Source: Cristatella mucedo
Lineage: Eukaryota; Bryozoa; Phylactolaemata; Cristatellidae
Length of the DNA stretch: 57,500 nt
Direction of reading: 5' to 3'
NCBI GenBank assembly: GCA_009760855.2
Contig: WPIO01000008.1
Location: 3,100,001-3,157,500, forward strand
Shown here: one piece after another, positions 46,823 to 57,500 of the stretch
How positions within the stretch are numbered: position 1 is the first letter of the stretch
Layout: every line of letters starts with the position of its first letter
Program-made: the position numbers and the translations under genes
Notes under the pieces: model-generated
Databases searched by the model: none
What the model was told of the DNA's origin: nothing
What the model saw: only the letters and a program-made list of their open reading frames with translations

Positions 46823-48554
46823 TCCCTCGTTGTGCGCTGCAAGCGGCGGCGATAGCTTGCTAAGGCTCCGCTCCGTCGCCACGCAGAATGAGGCAGCTGG
46901 ACTAGCTAACGGATCGCCGACGAATCGGACCCCGCGAAGCATCGAAGCGTCGTAAGGAGGATTTAGACAGCGTCGAGCGTCTCGTAGGACCGAGAACTCC
47001 GACCGGAAGTGACTGAGAAGAGGCCCAGATTCACCTGCCTCGGCGCGCCATCTCATTTCTTAAGCGGCCTCGAGCCCTGCGGGAGTCAACGAGCGGACTA
47101 ACTAGCGAACTGGAAGCTGGCGACACTTCCGTGGCCACTTCCGGACGGCTGGAGGCGGCCTTCGGCCTTGGGTCACGAGGTTTTTAGTGTGCACGTCGAA
47201 TGAACGTCCAGCGTAGCGCGCACGCTTGGTCTTCATGGCACTGTGGGGTTTACGTACGATGATGACTACAATTTAACAAGAATTAGGAAAATTTTACGAG
47301 CAGCAACTTATATTAAACTAGTGGAGAAGACCCAAAGAAGGCTCGGGATATCGAATATTAGACTTGCACTGTCGCACGTTCGGATAAGGAATCAAGCGGC
47401 AATGCTCGCTCATCAATTTTTCTCTCTTACGGTCTCTTGTTGATGATGCTGCGTTTGACGGATACTGCATTTGCGTCGAGTTGCTTAAGCGTGACTCTCA
47501 TTGGCTCATTCAGTCATTTGCTGTCTCTCGCATTGTGGTCCGCGATTGTTGCGCATATTATCGGTGCGCTTAGCACTTCTTTTTTAAATTGGAAATATTC
47601 CTGTCGAAGCAAAGACGTGCTGTCGTTCGTAAACGATTGGCTCACCTCGCGTTTGCTTTTTCGTGCGTACCCTCTTACAGAGAGAAAATGAGTACGTTAA
47701 ACGCGCACCTTAATTAAACTTGACAACTTTTGACCTTTTTCACGCCGCGTACGCATTCAACCAGAAGCAGATTCCTGCAGTTCGAGCGGTGTTTGGACGC
47801 ACTTGTGATTTGCAGCGGAAGTGGTTTTGCACACTTGCAGCCGCCTTATTAAGGCGAACAGCAACTTCTAAAGCTCCCAATTACTTATACTAGGTATACA
47901 ATTTTTAATTTAATCCAGAAGTGCGCAATTTTCTCATTCGCATTTATAAATGGAGGTTGTGAAGTCTCTCCTCCTATTGGTCAGCATCGGCTAGCAAATC
48001 AGCGGCGATTTTTGTTCGAAGTATGAATTCGCGTTCTCGCGTACATTCAACATTACAGAGGTTGTTAATGACCAAAGAATTATGAAGTGGTTGACTCTAT
48101 TATAGTCACAACTGGCGTGCTAACGACTGCTGCCTTGCTAAAGACAAACAAGTAACTCTGTGAACTCATGACTTTTATCCATTCTGGACAAGTCATGGTG
48201 CAAGCTCCAGTTCATGGAGTTCAATGTGTGAAGCTGATGCATGCTTGCCGACTAGCACCACCTTGCCGAAGTTGAATTGTGGCGTAGTTTGTTTGAGCAC
48301 ATACATTTTCTCTTTGATTAAGATGGATCTCATGAAATTACGTAGCTCGGCCAGTTCCGGGGCCTGTTTAGCGGGGCAAATATTGGGAGGGATCGCTTGC
48401 CTAGTTTTAAGATATTGGTGAGTCAAACGGCCGATTTTCAAGATACCAAATGTCAACCGTCACCCAGCTCTGGCTTTTTTGTTCAGACTGAAGTCCCGCT
48501 GTGGATTCAAAGCGCTCAACTAATTCACAATATATTGCACGTTTTGCCGCATCA
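46823..48554. other. No recognisable feature
   Basis: No mobile element or domain-bearing frame is recognised. The frames at 47243-47691 show no motif that I know. Confidence 0.4.
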
Positions 48555-48690
48555 GATAATAATAATAATGCACTTGATAGTGCACTTGATAAAGGGCTGT
48601 CAGAGAACTCAATCTCTCTCTAGGCGCTTTACATTTGCTGCAAAGGGAAATTCATTTGAATGGCGATTAATATCATGCTTGATAAACAAA
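48555..48690 (-). mobile_element. Solo LINE-A 3' tail
   Basis: The minus strand shows TTGCAGCAAATGTAAAGCGC, the stem-loop, and a duplicated TATCAAGTGCAC segment before (TTA)n. Confidence 0.85.
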
Positions 48691-48769
48691 ATAGATATTA
48701 CTGATAAACAGATATTACTGCATCATCGAGACCTGCACTAAGTGCGTGGTCCGCAAAGAATATATATTT

Positions 48770-48932
48770 GCTTGCTGATTTAACAGCCTCATTTGTATAG
48801 CAGCAGAAGAGCCACGTCGGCTATCACCACCGCCTATAGTTGGCAATAAAGAATCGCCCACTGCAGGATTCGAACCCGCGACCTCGGTTGTGAAGAACGA
48901 GCATATTATCTCCTGGGCTATCACGGCCCAGC
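48770..48932 (-). mobile_element. SINE-B copy 2
   Basis: The B-box GGTTCGAATCC (plus 48866-48876), the GGGCGATTCTTTATTGCC block and the GGTGGTGATAGCC and TATACAAATGAGGC body align with the 46.7-kb copy. Confidence 0.78.
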
Positions 48933-49160
48933 AGTCCGCCGTTCAAAGCCGCATTCGGTGCCTAATCGCATAGCCTAGACTCTATATAGCAACCGATGCG
49001 CACAGAGAGACAGAGATCGCTGTCGTGGCCGACCCGGCTGTGAATCAATGCGTTTCTTTTACCGACGACCTTACGCTGGCCATCGGTGAGGCAAGCAGCG
49101 GGCGCAAGCGGCGCGCCAATTGGTAAGGCGGTAGGAGAGGCGGCCAAGTGCCGGTCGTCC

Positions 49161-49342
49161 GCCGCTCGGCCGGGCGCGCGAGCGAAAAAGACGAAAGCTC
49201 CGCCTCGCTCAACGGACAGACCCTTCCTGGGCGTCGATAGCGTCGACCAATGCCGCTCGGCCGGGCGCGCGAGCGAAAAAGACGAAAGCTCCGCCACGCT
49301 CAACGCACAGACCCTTCCTGGGCGTCGATAGCGTCGACCAAT
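49161..49342. repeat. Tandem duplication, 91-bp unit, two copies
   Basis: The unit runs from GCCGCTCGGCCGGGCGCGCG to GATAGCGTCGACCAA. The copies start at 49161 and 49252 and differ at only a few bases, so the duplication is recent. Confidence 0.95.
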
Positions 49343-49693
49343 TGGATCGTGCGTAGCGAGGATCGGTCGCGCCGCTGGGCGGTCTTAATTTCCCCCGCGA
49401 CGGTCCGTCATTGGAAGCCATTCATTAGCTCGCCAGCTTACCGGTCGCTCGCGCTGGAGTTATCCCCCGAAAACCGGACCGGTCAGTCGGTTGAGCTGGC
49501 CCGTGCAGCGAGTGCGACGCTTCCGCTGTCGGAGGAGGCTCGCGGCGACGAGTGCGGCAGGAGCGGGCGGGCGGGCGTCTCAGCTCGCGAGCCACCAGCG
49601 CACCGAGAGACGTCCGGCGGCGGAAGAGGAAGCGTCGGCCGACCGAAGACGAGCGGGGTGAGCGCTGCAGCGGCGAGCAACGGCGAGCACCTT

Positions 49694-49769
49694 GCGGCGC
49701 GAGCGCCTTGCTGCGGAGGCCGTGGCCGCGGCCGCGGCCGCGGCCTCCGCAGCAAGGCGCTCGCGCCGC
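49694..49769. repeat. Perfect inverted repeat, 29-bp arms
   Basis: The arms at 49694-49722 and 49741-49769 are exact reverse complements. The 18-bp spacer is made of GGCCGC units and is itself nearly palindromic. Confidence 0.95.
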
Positions 49770-50339
49770 TGCGCCCCGGCGCTCGCGCGACGCTTCCGCT
49801 GAGCGGGACGGATGCTAGAGCGCGCTCTCTCTCTCTCTCGCTCGCTGTCTTGCGCTCGGGCGCGCTCGACGCGGCTCGCTAGCGAGCGCTCCTCCTGGCG
49901 TCGACAATCGATCGTTTAAAATAAAAAGCGCGCTCGCTCGCAAAAGCGCGCCCTCTCCGCACGGCATCAGAGAGAGCCGTGGGAACGCTGAGCGCTCTGT
50001 CCTGCCGAGGCGGAGAATTGAAGTTGTGATTGTAATGAATAAAAACCACGTGTGCCCATTACGCGCCCCGGTGCGCGCGCGAGCGAAGCCGAGGCGTTAA
50101 AATGCATTTAGAATTACTTTTGGGAAGCCACGAGCGCTGAAATGCCGACGACGAGCGCTTCGCATCCTAGTTGGAAGACTAGGCGGCGCTTCGCTGCGAC
50201 GCCACGCCGCGTCCGCCATTTTGACTGGGGCTCCGCTGCGTCGAGAGAGCGGCGCCTTCGAGAGGCTGCTGCAGGGTCAATAGGCGGAGGAGGCAGCGAG
50301 GACGTAGCTGCTGCCTTTCAGTGCGACGCGAACGGAGGA

Positions 50340-50448
50340 TCGAAGCAACCGGCATCGCGAGCTCAGACGGTCATTGCGGCAGTACAGCTGCATATAACTG
50401 GCATCGCCAGCTCAGACGGTCATTGCGGCCGCACAGCTGCACCCGCTT
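50340..50448. repeat. Direct duplication of about 58 bp
   Basis: GGCATCGCGAGCTCAGACGG to CACAGCTGCA-like sequence is repeated twice (starting about 50350 and 50400), with small differences. Confidence 0.85.
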
Positions 50449-51524
50449 TTCAAAAGTGATGCGGCTTGAGGGAGGAGCTATTGCGGGTGGCTAAGACGCG
50501 ACTAGGGTGACGTGCGGCCTGAGTCTTGATGAGCAGTGGCTCGGACCAACCGCCGCCTTCGGTGAAATCGTCTCGGTAGCGGGCGCTACGAGCCAACCGA
50601 TGACTTGCTCAGAACGAGGCCAAGCTGCACTGTCCGACTAGCGGTCCAAAAAAGGTCAATGCTCATCGGGGTCGCGCGACTGAGCTTCCTCGCGGCGTTT
50701 ACCGGGAGAAGCTGGGCGAAATAATGGTCGGCTTCCGGTAGGTCATCCTGCTCGTTGTCTGCACGGACCGCCGCCGCCGCCTCCGTCGTCCCTCCCCCCT
50801 CAGTGCTTCGTTCGCCCTCGGGACGCCCAGCGAAGCGCGCGCTCTCTGCGTGCAAAGGAAATGCACAGATAGTAAGCGGTCGCGGCAGCGACGCGCGCGG
50901 AAATCGAAGCAACTCGGAGAAAAGGCCAGCAGCGCGCGTCGCCGATCTCATTATCTGCCGTCCGCTCCTCGGTTCCGCTCGCGCTCAATGGACGTCCAGC
51001 GGAGCGCTATTCCTGGCGCGGCGAGCGAGGCGCGGGCCATTGTGCTGGCTCCAGATAGCGAGCCGTCAGGCGGCAGCGGCGGCCAGTCGGTGCTGAGCTG
51101 AATGGGCTCGCCGGAGACGAGCGCGGCGGCGGCGCACTCGCCTCGCCGCCGCCGCCCCTCCAGCCCCCTATCGTGACTTCGTAATTACCGCGAGTCAGGC
51201 AGCGTCGGCGCTCGCAACGATTTGTGACATCCTGTCATCATGACTTCTGTCGCTCACTGCCTGCTGGCCTACGGGCCTGTGCACTCAGGCGCTCACAGCT
51301 GGTGCAACACCCTGCAGCTAGGCTTGTCGGGCGCGAGCGTCGCAGCTGCCACATCGCACCGCTTCTCGCAGACCTGCGCTGGCCCTCAGTCACGAAACGA
51401 ATCGACTTCAAGGTCTTGTCACTCACTTTTCGGTCCCTTCATTATTTGACTCCAGCCTACTTAACAGATCTACTCCATGACAGGGCTAAGCATCGTACCG
51501 CCAGCTTTTTGGAATCTAACTATT

Positions 51525-51785
51525 AACGACAACTACTCTATTAGTGCCGACTGTGGCTCATCCTTTTCAGCGGTTCTGAGCTTCTACTTCCATGCCACTC
51601 ACTACCTCAACTGCTCTCCTGACTCTGCTATGCTTCCCACTTTCTCTTTGTTGCGTGAGACAAAGTCTGTTCGCTACCGAATGCGTACCGAAAGCCGCTT
51701 AGGTTGTGAGTGCGCCATACAAAACTCTCCTGCGTAACACCCACATGGTCTTTATGACTTTGTGGAGTTACAGACGGAGATATAT
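51525..51785 (+). mobile_element. LINE-B 3' end inserted in LINE-A
   Basis: NDNYSISADCGSSFSAVLSF, YLNCSPDSAMLPTFSLLRET and SVRYRMRTESR match the LINE-B 3' region at 34.5 kb. It ends with AGACGGAGATATATTACATT, like the end of the 34.5-kb copy. LINE-A sequence resumes immediately after. Confidence 0.87.
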
Positions 51786-52086
51786 TACATTATACACACC
51801 TCGTACACATCTCAAATCCGTCAGAGACCGTGCCTTTAGTTCGTATGCTCCCAAAGCCTGGAAATCACTCCCGACTTACGTCCCGACATCTCCCGACGTA
51901 GTTAAAAAGAAACTAAAAAACGAATACATCTATCACAGCGTTTAGTGCGTCCCTGTGATTTGTTCATTATGTGCTTATGCGTGCTAACGCTGTGCATGTT
52001 GCCACTAACCATACTTGCAAGCTGACCTTGTGCTCGTCACCCCAAACCACGCTATTCCTGTCGTTTATCCAGCATGCTACCACTAA

Positions 52087-52246
52087 ATATAAATGAATAA
52101 ATATAAATATAATTCATTTATATAGCGCCCCAAGAAAACCTAATCTCTATTCAGGCGCTTCACATATGCCTCGGGGCTCGAGCCCACGACCTCAGTCAGA
52201 CCTTGGTCGGGGCGAGCACCTTGACCGCTAGACAAAACCAGCTCGG
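52087..52246 (-). mobile_element. SINE-A inserted in a LINE-A 3' untranslated region
   Basis: On the minus strand the tRNA-like head (TCTAGCGGTCAAGGTGCTCG, GGGCTCGAGCCCC) is followed by a stem-loop tail (GAAGCGCCTGAATAGAGATT to GGGGCGCTAT) and ATATTTATATTTATTC. The LINE words CACTAA flank it at 52081-52086 and 52247-52252 as a likely target-site duplication. Confidence 0.87.
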
Positions 52247-52489
52247 CACTAACCTCTCGATCGTGCTTCCTTTGCAGAAAACGTAAAGTGCCTAGAATGA
52301 GATTGGGTTCTCTGAGGACGCTGTTATAAATGTATCACATAATTTTATTATCCGATGCGCCGCGCGGATGCGCCGTGCTTCAATCGTCCTTTCGCGAAAT
52401 CGCACGCTCGGGCGGCCACTGCGATACTCGCCTAAAAGGTGGACGCAAAGATGGACTCGACTCTTCGGCTGACAGTCGATTGGCCGAGA

Positions 52490-52553
52490 GTGTAAGCGCT
52501 GGCTGCGCAGCGACCTGCAGCGACTCGTCGAGCTCCGCTGCCAGCGCTTACAC
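52490..52553. repeat. Inverted repeat, 13-bp arms
   Basis: GTGTAAGCGCTGG at 52490-52502 is the exact reverse complement of CCAGCGCTTACAC at 52541-52553. Confidence 0.9.
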
Positions 52554-52849
52554 GTGCGACGCGCGCCAGTCGTTCTCGGCTACGCGCCGCCGCGGCCGCC
52601 AGCTCGCACTGCTGCTGCTATTGCTGTCACCGGAAGTCCCGACTTCCAGATAGACCGGGCAGACGCGCTGCACTTGCGTGCGTTAGCCGCGCGAAATCTC
52701 TGGAAACGCGCAGAAGACCGCGCGCGCGCGCTGCGCTGCGCCAGTGCGGAAGCGCGAACGAACGAGTCACCCGCCGGCTTGACCGGTAAACCCTTGCAAA
52801 TACGTGTAGGTAGAGCATGATTGGACTTTTGAAATTCGATGCGAGCGGC

Positions 52850-52945
52850 GAATCTCTACATGGTGGCTAGGAGAAATCTCTACGTAATCTCTGTATGGTG
52901 GCTAGGAGAAATCTCTATATAATGTAATCTCTGTATGGCTGCTAT
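52850..52945. repeat. Short tandem repeat, unit about 40 bp
   Basis: AATCTCT(A/G)TATGGTGGCT followed by AGGAGAAATCTCTA is repeated about two and a half times, with a TATAATGTAATCTC variant. Confidence 0.85.
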
Positions 52946-53799
52946 GGAGAAAAGCTGCGCCATTCTTCCGCACTTCCGCAGAGGACTGGATTCAGTTTAC
53001 TTTGTCTCTCCGCGGTCGTGCAGCGGAGACGCAGCGGTGACGAGCAGCGAGCCTCTCGATCGTCCTTGCGACCTTGAAACGGCAGCTGCATGTTCGGTTG
53101 GCCCAAAGATAGTCGGCAGCTACACCGTATTAGTCGTGTCGTAATCAACGCCAGCAAAATAGACTGCGGCTGACTAATCCGAAGCTATTACCATCGCCGT
53201 CCAAGTTCGCCATACCTATCAGCGTAATTACCCTCCTCCTCATTGACGCCAATTCATTGAAAAACGACGAGAATGCCGCCGCCGCCACTGCCGCCCTTTC
53301 TTCTCTTCGCTATTGATTGCTGGTGACGGATACTTAAGATTTTGAGCGTCGCACGTCTGTAAATATGTAGCCCTTGAGATTCTTGGCTGACTTCGTCGAA
53401 GAGACGATTCGTCGCCATTTGCTGCTACCGCTGTAGCCAATCAGTTGCCGAGCACGTGTAGCAGCCAGGCTATCTACCCAGTATCCGCTTCGCAATGACC
53501 GCAGCGACGGCAACCGCACCCACCCAAATGCGGGTTACAAAAATGCCCCGCTGCTCGGGAAGCGCTCCCTGCATTCTCTGCTTCATGCTTCGTGCGGTCC
53601 AAGATACACGACGAGGTCAAGGTCAATGTGAAATGCTCTCCACGCCCCACGAAACGCTTTGCGCGTGCCTGTCACTTCGAGACGGTCGTCATTGCAAGAG
53701 TTTGGCTGCTTGGCTTCTATTTGCATGCATCACCTATTTTGTAAACGTCCTCTCCATCCCTTGAACGCAAACGCCCACTCAAAAACACACAGACACATC

Positions 53800-54745
<946 letters not shown>

Positions 54746-54769
54746 TCCCTCCCTATCTCCCTCCCAGTC

Positions 54770-54771
54770 TA

Positions 54772-54850
<79 letters not shown>

Positions 54851-54851
54851 T

Positions 54852-54892
<41 letters not shown>
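54770..54892. repeat. TA microsatellite
   Basis: (TA)n with two short interruptions (GTATATATATTTATG), at the right end of the foldback loop. Confidence 0.97.
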
Positions 54893-54895
<3 letters not shown>

Positions 54896-55404
54896 ACACA
54901 GAGAGAGTTACAGAGAGACAGAGAAACAGAGTGACAGAGAGAGAGGGACAGAGAGACATGATGTGTCTGTGTGTTTTTGAGTGGGCGTTTGCGTTCAAGG
55001 GATGGAAAGGACGTATATATATATATATATATATATCCCTATATGTCTGTCTGTCTGCTCTCGACGACCCAATATTTACTTAGTGCTTTCCCCGAGCGGA
55101 AGAAACGGATTCTCCGAAGCAGGGTGATAATTCAAACACGTGCAGCAGGCCTTTCCCTAGGAAGAAGCCTCGTTCCTGCTGCACTTCCTGTAGCTCCGGC
55201 TTTGCTAGCCCAGCAGAAAAGGCGGATCGTATGCTTGGCCCATCGTTTCGATACAGTACGGCTACCTCACAGGCAGACGGCGAGCGGTTGCAGGGAGCGC
55301 CGTCTCCTCCGAGGCGCCACACTCCCTGCGGCGCCGCAGAAGATGTGAGGCGCCGCACCCCCTGGGGAGAACCTGCCCCGTCGCAAGTCCCCGATGCGCG
55401 GCGA

Positions 55405-55448
55405 CGCCCGTTGCGGCGGCGGCGGCGGCGCCGCCGCCGCAACGGGCG
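55405..55448. repeat. Perfect inverted repeat, 19-bp arms
   Basis: The arms at 55405-55423 and 55430-55448 (CGCCCGTTGCGGCGGCGGC and its complement) have a 6-bp spacer. Confidence 0.93.
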
Positions 55449-55724
55449 GGTGCGGTGCGCTTTCAGCTAAGTCCGAAAAGAGTCACTTCATAAACCGCCG
55501 CTTTGCTCGGCTTCTTAAATTTAGGGCAGCATAACGAAATCGCCCCTTTTTTCGGGTATTTTGCGACACCTTCGTCGCAGGAAGAACGCGCTTCGCCATT
55601 TCTACAGCTCGACGGCCGACAAACTTTTCGGGCGCCATTCTGGTTGAGTCGTGGTCGAGTCTGGTTGAGTCGTGCAGGCGCCTGTGGCCAACCGGTTCGC
55701 TTGCTGGTGAAAAATACTGGATGA

Positions 55725-55945
55725 TTCAATAGCCTCTTTTCTATAGCGACAGAAGATTCTTCCGGCCATCACCACGGCTTGCAGCGGCAATAAAGATCGC
55801 CAACCGCCGGATCCGAACCACGAGCTCGGAACTGAGGTCGTGAAAAGCAACCGCCTTACCTAGTGTACCATCGCGGCTCAATCCTTCGCCATCAGCAGGA
55901 TTCGAACTACGGACCTCGGTGGTCTGAATCATTGAACATAGTGGT
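55725..55945 (-). mobile_element. SINE-B copy 3, with a second tRNA-like head beside it
   Basis: The minus-strand SINE-B body has a B-box variant GGTTCGGATCC (plus 55809-55819) and the head GAGCCGCGATGGTACACTAG. Just to the right is a second partial tRNA-like block with AGTTCGAATCC near 55900. This suggests a dimer or an adjacent insertion. Confidence 0.72.
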
Positions 55946-57500
55946 TAGGTCACTGCTGGTAAGGCTGCTGTAATAGATAGAAAGACGAGTGCTAAGCAGA
56001 CGCTCGAGCGTTCAGATGAGAAACGTCTGTCATTAGCTACTTAAATTTAAACGGAAGCGGCGCTCCTTCGCGTACTCGTCGCGACGAGCAGTATCGGCTT
56101 TCGAAACCGTAAGCGGTCGAAGCATGACCGCGGACGCGGCGAGCGAGCATTGTACCGGTGGCGCCAGCTCTCGATGCGGGAGAATGACAGCGAGCGGTGT
56201 AATCACGTGACTGGGACTGGGGCTCGGACGCGCTCTCTGCAGCCGCCGCTGCCGTCCCGCCGCCGCCGGTCCGCCGCCGGTGGAGGCGAGTTAGCGTTGG
56301 GCGTGGCCTCGGTGACCAGAGAAGATCGGTAGCGCAGTGAAGATCCTCCCACACCGACAGCGGACGTACAGTTGAGAGGCGAGTCGCGCGAGTCGCGTGT
56401 GCGGGCGTTCAAGCTTTGCAGCTCGCGAGCCGGCTTCCTCCCCGTGGAAGGCCCAAGAGCCTAACTAAATGCGCGCGCCCCCTATCGGCAGCGCGACGCG
56501 CTTGCGCGACCTCGGCCGCTGCCTCCGACGTCACAACGCGTAAACCGCAGCAGCTGCAGTCGAGGTGGTAGCCCTCGGCGCTCCTGCTAGTTATGACCGC
56601 CGGCTGCTGCCTCGCCGCCGCCGCTTGCTGTGGCGCGCGCAGCAGCGTATCTGAGCGTCATTAAGTGGGAGATAATGCGAAAAATCAAACCTCCTTGCAC
56701 TGCCCTCCTGGCACTCTGGCACCTGTTCGCCACGGATTCGGTGATTTCGCAACAAAGCAAATCGCTTTCTTTCTCCCTTCCTCGCACGTGCGCGCGAATC
56801 GCTGCTCGGATCTCGGTGCGCGCGCCTCGCCGCTCGCGCGAGCGGCAGAAGCGGAAGTGCGGCGAGCGAGATCTAGCAGGTCCTGCTCATCCGAATCGCG
56901 AGGTTTGTGACTAGCGTTCCCGGGTTCATGCCGGGGCAAATGAGGTGCAATACATTGCCTAGGCATGCAAGTGCATCCGTTGCATGCGCGTAAATACCGA
57001 GCTTTGACGTGCATTGGCGCGCTGCTTAGGTTCACGCTTTGGTTGACGTCTGGCTTTCGAGCGGCGGTTCTCGCGCCATGTTTCATTGCTAAGTTCAAGC
57101 GCGCGCGCGTAAATGTCGACCAGTGCTAATCCTGCGCGCACACGAAGCGCGGTGCTGAACGCCGCGCGTCGCCGTGCCGATGCGAGTACATACCGGTAGA
57201 AGCCCGCAGCCGCGCGATGGCGCTGCGCGTGCCGCCCCGCCCCGCCCCCAGAACCGCAGCTTTTTACTTCGCTTGCGGTGCCACCGAGCGCGGGAATTCG
57301 AGCTGCGCAGCAGGAGGGCGGTACGCTAAGCGTTTTGCCATCTTGCAATCGTCCGCTGCGACTACCGTCAGCTCAGCGTACGTGGGCGCCTTCTTTTGCC
57401 CCGAGTCGGGCATTCGAGTGAGAACGCACCCTTGACCTTTAAAGAGTGCGAATCGCACGAGTGCAAACGTCCAGCGACAGCTGACCAGCGAGCCTCGGTA
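55946..57500. other. CpG-rich block without a supported gene
   Basis: GC-rich sequence with overlapping Arg/Ala-rich frames on both strands and no recognised domain or splice pattern. It may be a CpG island of a gene outside the window. Confidence 0.4.

Larger units (their letters stand above)
51220..52345 (+). mobile_element. LINE-A 3' end with two nested insertions
   Basis: The plus strand starts at TSRLDFC-like residues, followed by [20 protein letters not shown] and FKVLSLTFRSLHYLTPAYL. It is interrupted by a LINE-B piece at 51525-51785. It resumes with [20 protein letters not shown] and the 3' untranslated region, is interrupted again by SINE-A at 52087-52246, and ends with the stem-loop and a degraded tail at 52345. 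It is diverged and old enough to have collected both insertions. Confidence 0.88.

Overview
This is animal nuclear DNA: split exons with canonical GT/AG junctions, phase-matched domain exons, non-LTR retrotransposons, tRNA-derived SINEs and very many microsatellites. No bacterial-type gene organisation is present. The species cannot be fixed from the sequence. The decayed multicopy gene near 3.5-7.2 kb and the LINE and SINE types fit an invertebrate, and CpG is not depleted in the GC-rich segments, but I would not name a phylum.

The one host gene I can build lies on the minus strand between about 25.0 and 12.9 kb. Seven exons (24951-23985, 23493-23345, 20616-20549, 19384-19179, 14888-14781, 13325-13200, 13070-12924) join with matching phases (1, 0, 2, 1, 1, 1, then 1 at the open end), giving about 590 codons. 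They encode a long Cys- and Pro-rich cytoplasmic tail with PPxY and YEEV motifs, one signal-anchor membrane helix, a SEA domain with the self-cleavage motif GSVFV, and three tandem LDL-receptor class A (LDLa) modules. The next exon should start in phase 1 further left, but I found no further coding exon in 1-12.9 kb. The 5' end is also unresolved. The architecture recalls the matriptase/enteropeptidase group and the perlecan N-terminus, but neither is proved.

Most of the rest is layered mobile DNA. LINE-A (APE endonuclease plus reverse transcriptase, CR1/L2-like) occurs as large pieces at 1-2064, 3707-5457, 32.1-33.6, 39.7-40.5, 41.4-41.8 and 51.2-52.3 kb, and as short 3'-end fragments elsewhere. 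Its 3' end carries a stem-loop with a perfect 8-bp stem followed by a (TTA)n tail. SINE-A (14.2, 21.0 and 52.1 kb) has a tRNA-like head and ends with the same stem-loop, so it probably depends on LINE-A machinery. LINE-B (9.9-11.1, 34.5-35.4 and 51.5 kb) and SINE-B (46.7, 48.8 and 55.8 kb) are separate families. Several nested insertions can be ordered: LINE-A inside a decayed multicopy gene (3.5-7.2 kb), a LINE-A tail inside LINE-A (32.5 kb), LINE-B inside LINE-A (51.5 kb) and SINE-A inside LINE-A (14.2 and 52.1 kb).

Composition alternates between AT-rich repeat tracts and CpG-rich blocks (about 22.5-31.4, 35.4-37.3, 49.0-51.2, 52.3-53.6 and 55.1-57.5 kb). The CpG blocks contain long but spurious Arg/Ala/Pro-rich open frames and a surprising set of perfect short inverted repeats with 13-29-bp arms. 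A larger foldback (arms over 120 bp, about 1 kb loop) lies at 53.7-55.0 kb.
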